DNA of 17,776 nt from Phoronis ovalis (taxonomy: Eukaryota; Phoronida; Phoronidae), in NCBI GenBank assembly GCA_028565635.1, contig JAOXYB010019704.1, positions 1-17,776 of the forward strand. The letters run 5' to 3'. Positions 1 through 8,071 of the stretch are shown piece by piece; the stretch's first letter is position 1, and the number at the start of each line of letters is the position of its first letter. The translations under genes and the position numbers were made by a program. The notes under the pieces are model-generated. The model saw nothing but the letters and a program-made list of their open reading frames with translations. It was not told the origin of the DNA and ran no database searches.

Positions 1-84
1 TATGTCCCCCTCCCTACTAAGTCTACACCTCAAGTTTGGTACCTGTAGCTCAAAGCGTTTCTAAAATATAGATGTTTAAAAATT

Positions 85-150
85 GGAAGAAAAAAAAGAA
101 AAAAGAAAGAAAAAAAAAGGAAAAAAAAAAGAAAAAAAAAGTAAAAAAGA
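85..150. repeat. A/G homopurine tract
   Basis: An unbroken purine run covers 85-141, and it reaches 150 with a single T at 142. It is mostly A-runs separated by single G. Low-complexity sequence of this kind can be a decayed poly(A)-type tail or simple repeat; nothing here shows which. Confidence 0.85.
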
Positions 151-163
151 TACAATCTCAATA

Positions 164-184
164 GGTTGCACTTGCTGTGCAACC
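164..184. repeat. perfect 8-bp inverted repeat (hairpin)
   Basis: The arms GGTTGCAC and GTGCAACC are perfect complements around a five-base loop (TTGCT). The hairpin sits between the purine tract and the inverted family B repeat fragment, so it may mark the junction or end of an insertion. No T-run or known RNA motif follows. Confidence 0.6.
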
Positions 185-330
185 TAATTATCTGCTGTAA
201 GCAGCGGGTACATGCGATACATGAGCAATCCAAATTTTTGAATTTCTTGACGGTAGCAATCCAAAAAAAATACAGTAAGAAGTATACAATCCAAATCCAA
301 AATTTTCAACTGTGCTGCACATCCCTCTTT
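185..330 (-). mobile_element. partial, inverted copy of repeat family B
   Basis: On the minus strand this segment aligns with the 5' half of the B element at about 6655-6775. Shared strings include TTGAAAATTTTGGATTTGG, TGGATTGCTACCGT, TTCAAAAATTTGGATTGCT, and TTACAGCA next to the same AT-rich tail. It lacks the G-rich terminus and the rest of the array, and has a small insertion near 208-220. It is a truncated relic rather than an intact element. Confidence 0.8.
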
Positions 331-463
331 ATGCCTATGGTGAACGTATTTTCGTATCAGATTATATAGCTTATCAAACAAATTGGGTACTTTACATTAA
401 ACAAGCTATTTTTCTCATAATGTTAGGTATTGCAGTGCTATGCTGAACATACCTTACAAGTTT

Positions 464-651
464 CGGGCATACAGGGGTATACCTCTGTCGGAGATACCAA
501 GAACGGCAACAACTCATACTCAGAGCCTCCAAGCGGCGATGTGGAACACATAAGGTAAATCTCACATAGTCACGAAGTATACGAGATTAACAAAATAGCT
601 ATGGCGGCTTAGCTTCGCTCGCAACGAAAAGTTGTATTTTCAGTGAAAACG
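464..651. other. CpG-enriched patch, possible promoter or exon-like segment
   Basis: Twelve CpG dinucleotides occur in 188 bases (464, 489, 504, 534, 537, 573, 582, 605, 616, 620, 625, 650), while neighbouring kilobases have very few. It includes ATGGCGGC at 601-608, a core resembling YY1/TISU-type promoter motifs. An exon-like piece also ends in a donor-like AG|GTAAAT at 553-560. It could be a 5' UTR exon or promoter of WDR17, another promoter, or a young GC-richer repeat. No coding potential is convincing. Confidence 0.35.
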
Positions 652-1940
652 AGTTAAGCTGCATACTTGTGATATATAATCGGATGCTAATTGTAAAGTG
701 ACTTGCAGATGTACGCATTCATCTTGTGACATAAATTTGGTAAGTAATTGTAGGTAGCAATCGTGACATTACTTTTTTGGAAAACATGAAAAATGAAGAA
801 AAGCTTTGAACCATGTTACATGTAATAACTGAACAAGAATCGGGCCAAAACTTCTATATCGGGGCTGAGAAAAAGCAAGTTGAAGTGGTCTTCTTGGAGT
901 TTTATGCACTTAGATTCAACTGTTTTACCATACAGAAATCAAATACAGGAAACCTAGTGTAGGAAATTTTGCAAAAACATGCCAATTAATTAAGCCTTAA
1001 TTAAAGACAAGGTACATTTAAACTATTTGCAAAATCTGAGAACAGCTTAAATAATAAAAGGAGGTCCTGCAATGGTCTCAAAAACGACTCATTTGTCACA
1101 ACTGTCCCCGCATATGCAACAGCCTCTCTTAGGATGCAGTAATAGACAATATTGAAATCCTGAAATCTTCCCGGCAAAGACTAGCTGTGCCTTGTATCTG
1201 AATTGAATGCAACATCATGCAGTTGTTGTTATCCTTAGCTAGCACTTTGCACTTACAACCTTTACACTACAGGAGACAGTTGTAAGCCAAAGCAGTATAT
1301 TTATTTATGGCATACACTCAATCTTATATCAAAAGAATATTGTTGCAAGAAAGTGTTATATTTTAAAATAAATAAATATGATACATCATCCTACTGATGT
1401 TATAACAAGAATATTTTGTTACAGGATCAAAATGAAACAATCATTATGCACTTAGTTTTGCTGTATATGAAATTGACAGAAATTGCTTCATTATGAAATT
1501 GTCATTAAGACTTTGCTATTTATATTCAATTGATGAATTTATAATTAAAGAGTTCAGCCTGTTTGGAATAGTAAAAACAAGTGAACCTTATCACACTCAG
1601 ATTATGATAATAATAATGTAACAATAATTATAAATAATAATAAATCCCTGAAGAAGTCTTGATAAACAGTGTTATGTATCCTAGCTGGAAGTCAGTACTT
1701 AACTTTTATGTTTGGTCTTGCTCGTTGCAATTTTTATTTGACAAAACTGTTTGTTAAAATAACTGTTGTATTTTAATACTTCAATATTAAAATACTTCAT
1801 TGTTGAAATAATGGATAGACAAAGTGTGTTGAAAAGAGATAGTAGTATTAATACATGTCTAAAATACATTTATAAACTCTACTTAGAAAGAACTCAACTA
1901 AATATATCTTGCTTTCTACTATAACAAGAATTCCTAGTAC
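652..1940. other. AT-rich non-coding stretch, nothing recognised
   Basis: No convincing ORF, exon, RNA gene or long repeat is visible. It contains short AT-rich simple sequence, for example degenerate ATA/AAT runs around 1603-1647 and a TTAATTAA-type palindromic patch near 985-1005. It is probably intergenic DNA or a 5' UTR intron. Confidence 0.6.
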
Positions 1941-2413
1941 AGTAAGATCCCGGGGGGGTACTTGACAAAAATGTTGGTAGGGTTGTTCGGCCCAGGGTAA
2001 AAAACTGTGGTAAATAAAGATCACCATAAATATACCCTGTCGTAAATGAAAAAACATAAAAAATATACCCTGCCGTAAATAACTGTCCCGAAATAGATAC
2101 CCTGTGTAAAATTCACTTGTAAATTATATACTCTGTGGTAAATAAATATGGAAAAATTTACGAACCTTAATTTTTCATGCCCGTTGTAAATGCGTTTTCC
2201 AAGAAATACACCCTGTGGTAAACAAATATTTTTTGAAAATATACCCTGTGGTAAATATCCAACAAAAAACTATACCCTGTGGTAAATAAGGGTTTGAGAA
2301 GCGTGAAAAACATACCCTGTGGTAAATGTGGGAGCTGAAAAAGGGGGCCTAATGGGCGGCATTTATATATATAGTGACTTTGAATGACAGTACCCCCCCC
2401 CAGAGTAAGATCC
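1941..2413. mobile_element. repeat family A element, copy 1, with perfect 10-bp target duplication
   Basis: The element body is 1951-2403 (453 bp). The same 10 bases, AGTAAGATCC, flank it at 1941-1950 and 2404-2413. The ends are inverted G-rich termini: CGGGGGGGTACTTGAC at the left, and CTGGGGGGGGGTACTGTC when the right end is reverse-complemented. The interior holds about ten degenerate units built on TACCCTGTGGTAAATAA, at roughly 30-35 bp spacing, with CG/TG variants (gtcgtaaat, gccgtaaat). No transposase is encoded. TIRs plus a 10-bp duplication indicate a non-autonomous cut-and-paste DNA transposon. The duplication length falls within the 8-11 bp range of Mutator-like elements, but the superfamily is inference. 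Confidence 0.85.
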
Positions 2414-2557
2414 ATGCCTGGAAAAACATTTCTAATTTATAGTCTTAATATCATTTAAGTTCAGTGTGCCATGAATGTGGTTATGTCGTATATGATTAAT
2501 GTGCTATACAGTTTATGTAAATGACAGTAAATTACCTAACAGGAAAATTATATAAAT

Positions 2558-2662
2558 CCCCAGACAGTGAGGGAATCAACTTGTCGGGTGACTATACTGA
2601 GATGCCTCTTAGCCTGTTATCCCCCATCTAGATAAGGGGTGATCACAAAGTGGTGTCTGGGG
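2558..2662. repeat. 105-bp segment with perfect 9-bp inverted ends
   Basis: CCCCAGACA (2558-2566) and TGTCTGGGG (2654-2662) are perfect complements. The interior is less AT-rich than the surroundings and contains a looser fold around ATCTAGAT (2626-2633). No target duplication is visible. It may be a tiny foldback element or a fragment of the longer inverted pair noted at 2584-3470. Confidence 0.45.
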
Positions 2663-5600
2663 TACAGGTGGTCATCATACTCGCAAAAACACAACCAAAC
2701 AGTACACTAAATAAGCAACTATAAATAAACGATATAATTAAAAAAACAAATTACCAATATATCAGAAGGCCAAAGTTTCGCCAAGTCCATGTACTCCCAA
2801 ATGCTGACAAATACTGTTCAAAAACTAACATATATGCCATGCATTGGTATGAGGGAAATATAGTATATATTTATAAGTATAGTATCCACGGAGACCTGAA
2901 ATAAATGCACTAAGTTTGAATAAGTGTTACTCGAAGAATTTTAGTCAATATTTAGAAAATGATATATCAAAATAATTGCAATGGTATCACCTTTGCAATA
3001 CTAAATTTATTGGCTTCTTGTATGTCACCTATTTAAGTTTACAGTGCTATTCATCCCCCATGCCGATATCAAATGGTAAAGATTTCAATTTTTGGAATAT
3101 TGAACGTAGCCTTTCTGCCATTTTAATAGTTTTTTTAATTAAAAGTCGATTGAAACATTTTAAGTAGTTTAATTGTGAATCATTTTTTGATGAAACAATT
3201 ATCTTTTGAAGTTTAATGTTATGAAGGTGGATGCATATATCACTCACTTTTGGTGATTTGAATTATATTCAGAAATTCAATGGAAAGTGTTTTTTCCGAG
3301 CCATTCATCCATTTTTTTCTGCTACCTTGCATGTCAAATAAATTCTATCTCAATTCGACTGTGTTTTAGGAAGTGGCTACATCATTACTGAGTCAAGTGA
3401 TACTATTTTTAATTTACATTTAATTATAACTGAATTATATAATTCTAGGATCACCCCTGTAGTCACTCGGTCCAAAATGGCAACCATCTTGAATTTGTCC
3501 AGATACAAAATTTGATATTTCAAAAAATTCAATCAGAAGTAAAAAAATTCTTGGCTCTATTTCATTTCTCAATTAAACCAAATTAAATTATCAAAAAAAT
3601 CATGAATACATTATCAATGAAATATAGCATAATCAACAAAATCTACAACCTTAGTACATAGTCAGTGATGGAATATCTGAATTAAAGTAGAATTAAGGAA
3701 ACTTAGCTCCTGATGGTATCCATCTTATCAGAAATCTTAATTGAATGTTTCCCATCAGTGCTGAATACATAATATATGCTAAATTCAGATATGGGCCTTC
3801 TTTTGTAATAGATGATGTAACTAAAAAATTATTTTCTCAGTTTAGAACCACCTTGTGTCTGGTGTGTACCACATCAGCAACATAACTGTTTGTGCATAGT
3901 TTTCTTTTAAAAAAATGCATGAACAACAGGATCAGGGTATATAAACATACAATTGCAATGTTCCATTACCGTAGTTACTTAAAACGTCAATATATGTCTG
4001 AGTGAAAGAACAGTTTTGTGCTGTAGTACTTATCAAAAATGGAAGTAAATTGGTCATGTATGAATCAAAGAATTTCTAGAAAATGCACTTTTCAAATACA
4101 AATAACCCTTGCCCTTTGTTGACGGTTGTATTAATTGCTGGTGGTACATTAGGACTCTTGATGTTTACCTGTCATTTAAACATGTAGGACATTCAACTAT
4201 ATTTTATAAGCAAATCAATTATAATAGCAGGATTATATAAAGGCCTTTATATTAGTCTCTCTCTATTATTTATTGAAATTTAATATTTATTAGTTGGTTT
4301 ATTATGTCATGTGAATTGACAGTTCAATGTGATAGCCTGCATGCATTATACATGTTATTTTCCTTCACATACATAATTTATATGTTAATGTTAATTAATT
4401 AAATAACAATAACATATAACTTTCTGCTTAAAAATAGACCTCCACTATTCTGTCAAGTCTAGCAAAGTTTATGATTAAATTTTGCTGTTGTGTCATTTTT
4501 GTGGTGTGAACTTTACCAATTTACGGTTGAAATGAATTTCAAATTTTACAACAATAATACATGTATATTTTGACAGGTAAATAATAACATAGAATAAAAA
4601 CAACAAAATGTGATAGTTGTCACATTCTATACCTAGCGGGGACAGCAAATAACCACTGGATGGAAGTGTATATATTCACCTGACTTAAGCAAATCTAACA
4701 GATCCTGTCTATTTACCTGGGTTTATTTACCTGTGGTGTTAGGTGATGAATTTAATGACATATTTATGCATACATACCAATTGACTATGTCAATATGTAT
4801 ACATAGTTTTTGTTTGGTTACCTGATGGACTATGTAGATAGCATTCTTTTGGAACTATTTGCTTTATAGGAATATTGGTAAGAATGCAATGTCTTGTACT
4901 ATTAGTAGATGATAAAGTGTACTTTTATATGGATGGTGTGTGGACACTGTTTTGTTGTATTTAGAACATGTAGGTGAAGTGTTTAACTTTAATTTTTATA
5001 CTACCCTAGTCCATTTATTTAATTTCGGTGAAGCGCATAGGGCAATATACTTAATGTCAAATTAGTGGGGACGTTTTGTGTATGTATAGATTTGTTTTGC
5101 AATCGTGGTGAAAGATGAGGCATAATACAGACTTCTGCCCAGCTTGGGAAGAACATAAAGCTATTAAAAAATCAATACATTTTGGGAAGAAGTTATTATA
5201 TGTCATGGAACGCACAGTATTGCCATACAATTATTTGTCCTTTGTAACAGAGGTGAAGCGACACCGAGAAAAATATGCTAATTAAATTAAGGCGTTACAA
5301 GTTATTGAGTGAAGCACATTTTTAAAAAATCCTTATGAAATGCAGATAATATAACTCAGCGAGGTTCAGTAAAGTGTCACCAAGTTCAGTAAACTGTTCT
5401 CATATTCAATTTTTTCTTAAAATTCATATCTAAATGAACATTTTAAAAACATCATATCATACTGCTTATCGTTATCTATATATAAGAATTATTGATAAAA
5501 AAATGCAATTTGTCACATTTTCATAAACAATATTTTAAAATGGTTGCCACGGCAACTATTTTCAGGAGAATTTATGATTTATAAAATAGGAAAATAAGAC

Positions 5601-6582
5601 TATAGTTTGTTGTTCATTCTATCTCCAAGTTTCAAATAAATCGCTTAATTCTGTATTTACAGGCAAATAAATAAGATAACTATAATTCAGCAATGTTACA
5701 CTACTGAAAGCCAATACTCAAAATTCTGTGATGTAACTTGGACAGTATTAATGAGCAGTTGAGTTGTAGTTAAAGCCTGATACATCTCTTCATTATGCTT
5801 TTTGGCGGGGATGTGCCACTTAGAATAAAAGCTTTGGACCAAGCCTACACCAAAAATGTGGAAAATTGGACTGCAAAATATACCTAAAATTCTAAAACAT
5901 ACTCTCAAATTTCAATGTTTTTTCTTCAAAATACTGTGATTTTTTTATGAGATGTTGTACACTATTTTGCATGAAAAGTTGACCTGCAGTATACATTTTC
6001 AAAGCAATTCTTGATATAGAGGTGTAAAAGGTGCCCCAAAAAAATTACAAAATTCCTCAAAACAGGTACACCAAGCTAACGGCACATCCTGTCAGCTCCA
6101 TAACAAGAGACCCCCGGGAGTAAAAAACAGATATTAAAATGTTGTAAATTCTGTGTTTTTCAGTTGAAAAATTGATACTTAGCATGGGGTAAAATTACAT
6201 AATTAATTGGCTTATGAATGTACTTTATTCAGAGTAAGCTTAACAGATTTAATACCCTAAACTGATGGTGGAAACTGATAGGGATGCCAACGATGTTTCT
6301 GTGTGGGATTTATGTATGCTATGAAATAATAGTTACTTTCTAGACTATGAACAAATGCCCCAGTGAAAACAGCGACTTCTAAGTGTCATCTTGCTTATTG
6401 AACTGAAGCGCAGTCCGATATTTGCAATTTTCATATTAAAATAGTAAAATTATATTTAGTGTGTGCTTTGGCTAAAAATCATTTTGAATGTAGACTAGCT
6501 TTCATACAACCAGGTTAATAACTGTATTTAAGCAAATGAATGTAAAGGTTGATTATGGGTAAAATATGGGTAATATAACATC
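2663..6582. other. AT-rich non-coding stretch
   Basis: I see no exon, RNA gene or intact element in these 3.9 kb apart from the RFX-type palindrome at 5543-5556 and an inverted motif at 3448-3470 that pairs with 2584-2645. Open frames here are short and have no codon signature. It is probably intergenic DNA or a 5' UTR intron of WDR17. Confidence 0.6.
5543..5556. promoter_or_regulatory. perfect X-box-like palindrome (RFX-type site)
   Basis: GTTGCC-AC-GGCAAC is a perfect 6+2+6 inverted repeat. It fits the established RFX-family X-box pattern (GTNRCC, 0-3 spacer bases, RGYAAC), which drives many ciliary genes. It stands out as a GC-rich word in AT-rich DNA about 2.4 kb before the WDR17 ATG. 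That is further than typical proximal X-boxes, unless the transcription start is nearby. The motif is seen; binding and target are inferred. Confidence 0.5.
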
Positions 6583-7438
6583 CCCGAGGGATACTTGACA
6601 AAAAAATAGGTAGGGGTGTGCCCCGGGGAGGGGGGGGGGTTATTTTTTGGTGGGGGTGTGCAGCCGAGTTGAAAATTTTGGATTTGGATTGTATACCTTT
6701 TACTGCATTTTTTTGGATTGCTACCGTAACGATATTCAAAAATTTGGATTGCTACCCACTGTTTACAGCAAATAAGGTTTGTATCCATAATTCCATAAAT
6801 AAATTTTGAAATTTGGTTTGTATCAGTCAGTTTGTGTAAAAATGGATGCTATACTCAAATATTTTAAAATTTTTGATTGCTACCCTTATATTTCACAAAA
6901 TTTGGATCACTACCCTAAAATTTCAAAAATTTGGATTGTGTTTGCTACCACAAGCTAAAATTTTGGATTGGATTCCGCGGCACATCCCCGTAGTCAAAAA
7001 AACTTGAGTACCCCCCGGGGGGTGTGCAACCCAGGGTAAAACACCCTGACCCTATGGTAAATAAAGGTCATCAAAAATATACACTGTCGTAAATGAAAAA
7101 ACAAAATATACCCTGTTGTAAATAACTCTCCCGAAATAGATACCTGTGTAAAATTCACTTGTAAATTATATACCTATGGTAAATAAATGTGGGAAAATTT
7201 ACGAACCTTAACTTTTCATACCTGTCCTAAATACATTTTCCAGGAAATGCACCCTGTGGTAAAGAAAATTTTTTTGAAAATATATCGTACATTTACAGCA
7301 AGAAATTTATACCCAGTGGTAAATAAGGCTTTGAGAAGCGTGAAAAACATACTCTGTGGTAAATGCTAGAGTTGGAAAAAGGGGGTCCTTTTGGGCAGCA
7401 CATACATATAGTGACTTTGAATGACAGTACCCCTCGGG
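6583..7438. mobile_element. repeat family A element, copy 2, interrupted by a B element
   Basis: The ends are perfect 8-bp complements, CCCGAGGG (6583-6590) and CCCTCGGG (7431-7438), followed inward by ATACTTGAC and, on the other end, GTACTGTC. From 7019 the interior is collinear with copy 1, sharing e.g. CCCAGGGTAAAA, AAATTCACTTGTAAATTATA, TTTGAGAAGCGTGAAAAACA and GTGACTTTGAATGACAGTAC. Removing the nested B element and one duplicated 9-mer leaves about 450 bp, almost exactly the 453 bp of copy 1. No clear outer target duplication remains, so this copy is probably older or its flanks have diverged. Confidence 0.85.
6622..7018. mobile_element. repeat family B element nested in the A element, 9-bp target duplication
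   Basis: The element is flanked by GGGGTGTGC at 6613-6621 and 7019-7027. Its left end CCCGGGGAGG plus a G-run, T-run and GGGGGTGTGCAGCC mirrors its right end. Reverse-complemented, the right end reads CCGGGGGGTACTCAAG, a T-run, then GGGGATGTGCCGCGG. The interior holds degenerate units around TTTGGATTGCTACCC separated by A/T-rich spacers. No transposase frame is present. Exact borders are uncertain by a few bases because the junctions fall in G-runs. Confidence 0.8.
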
Positions 7439-7940
7439 CACATATCCAATTGTTGTTTCAAAATTACTTCAGTACAGTTGTAATAAAGAACCATTGAAAA
7501 ACTCAGTGTTTAATTTGACATAATAAATTGGTATATGTGGGTGTTTTTTAAGAATCCTGTTTTGACTGAGCCAATTGTTCCTGGTCTTAGCCCCATTATT
7601 ATAAAAAATCGATTGCTATATTTAAAAAAAGAATTAATTTGCAGTGCAAATCTATTGTAATGGATGTTCCATGTTGTATGATCTTTGATGAAGTAATATA
7701 ATGTAACACCAAGTCACTTATTTTGCACTAGAATAAATCTCTTTTAATTCTATAGTTATAATTTTAGATTGTATCTGATTGCCTTATGGATGCATGTTTA
7801 ATACCATATCTCCCTGAAAGCGAAAGTGTGATGCAATACGATATATGATCCTCTTGAACATGTATCTATTACAAAATTATGTAATTCTTGTTAAACTTGA
7901 ATTGTAGAATACAATGTTGTGATTTGGGACCAGTGATCTC
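7439..7940. other. sequence immediately upstream of coding exon 1
   Basis: This is AT-rich sequence between the A element and the WDR17 start. It must contain at least the end of the 5' UTR, but I can name no TATA box, initiator or polypyrimidine-AG acceptor with confidence. A weak acceptor-like ccag lies at 7930-7933. Confidence 0.5.
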
Positions 7941-7958
7941 ATGCCGCCATGTCTATGA
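7941..7958 (+). promoter_or_regulatory. five-codon uORF overlapping the WDR17 start codon
   Basis: ATG at 7941 reads M-P-P-C-L and stops at the TGA at 7956-7958, in the +1 frame relative to WDR17. It overlaps the main ATG (7949), and its stop shares bases with the in-frame ATG at 7958-7960 (TGATG). Ribosomes starting at 7941 would miss 7949 but could reinitiate at 7958. The ORF is directly visible; any regulatory effect is inference and requires that the mRNA starts upstream of 7941. Confidence 0.5.
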
Positions 7959-8071
7959 TGAAACAGATTGGCCTGTTGCCCGCTGGCTGTCAGCCGTGGA
8001 ATAACGATGTATGTGCCGCGAGTGGAGACCGATTTGCATATTGTGCTACGTTGGCTATTTACATTTACCAG
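7949..8071 (+). CDS. WDR17: WDR17 coding exon 1 (residues 1-41)
   Basis: The frame encodes MSMMKQIGLLPAGCQPWN, then NDVCAASGDRFAYCATLAIYIYQ, the conserved start of WDR17 and first strands of propeller 1. The ATG at 7949 was chosen because the vertebrate protein also begins MS and enters the conserved GLL.AGCQPWN segment at the same distance. It sits in a good context (GCCGCC before the ATG). In-frame ATGs at 7955 and 7958 are alternatives. The exon ends in CAG before the donor gtatgt, phase 0. Its GC content is visibly higher than the surrounding introns. Whether the exon extends upstream to a transcription start, or begins at an acceptor such as the ccag at 7930-7933, cannot be settled here. 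Confidence 0.93.

Noticed and set aside
30-381. Short open frames near the left edge
   Set aside because: They translate the purine tract and the B repeat fragment; there is no coding signature.
2167-2415. Minus-strand 82-codon open frame with repeated YHRVYF-like words
   Set aside because: The peptide repeat is only the translation of the family A tandem units. The frame is lost in copy 2 and it has no gene context.
6515-6809. Open frames on both strands in the B element
   Set aside because: They are by-products of the TTGGATTGCTACC array and G-runs. They are not conserved in the B fragment at 185-330 and start or end at arbitrary points.
6583-7438. 10-bp target duplication around A copy 2
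   Set aside because: The flanks ATATAACATC and CACATATCCA share only a short ACAT word. That is not enough to call a duplication.
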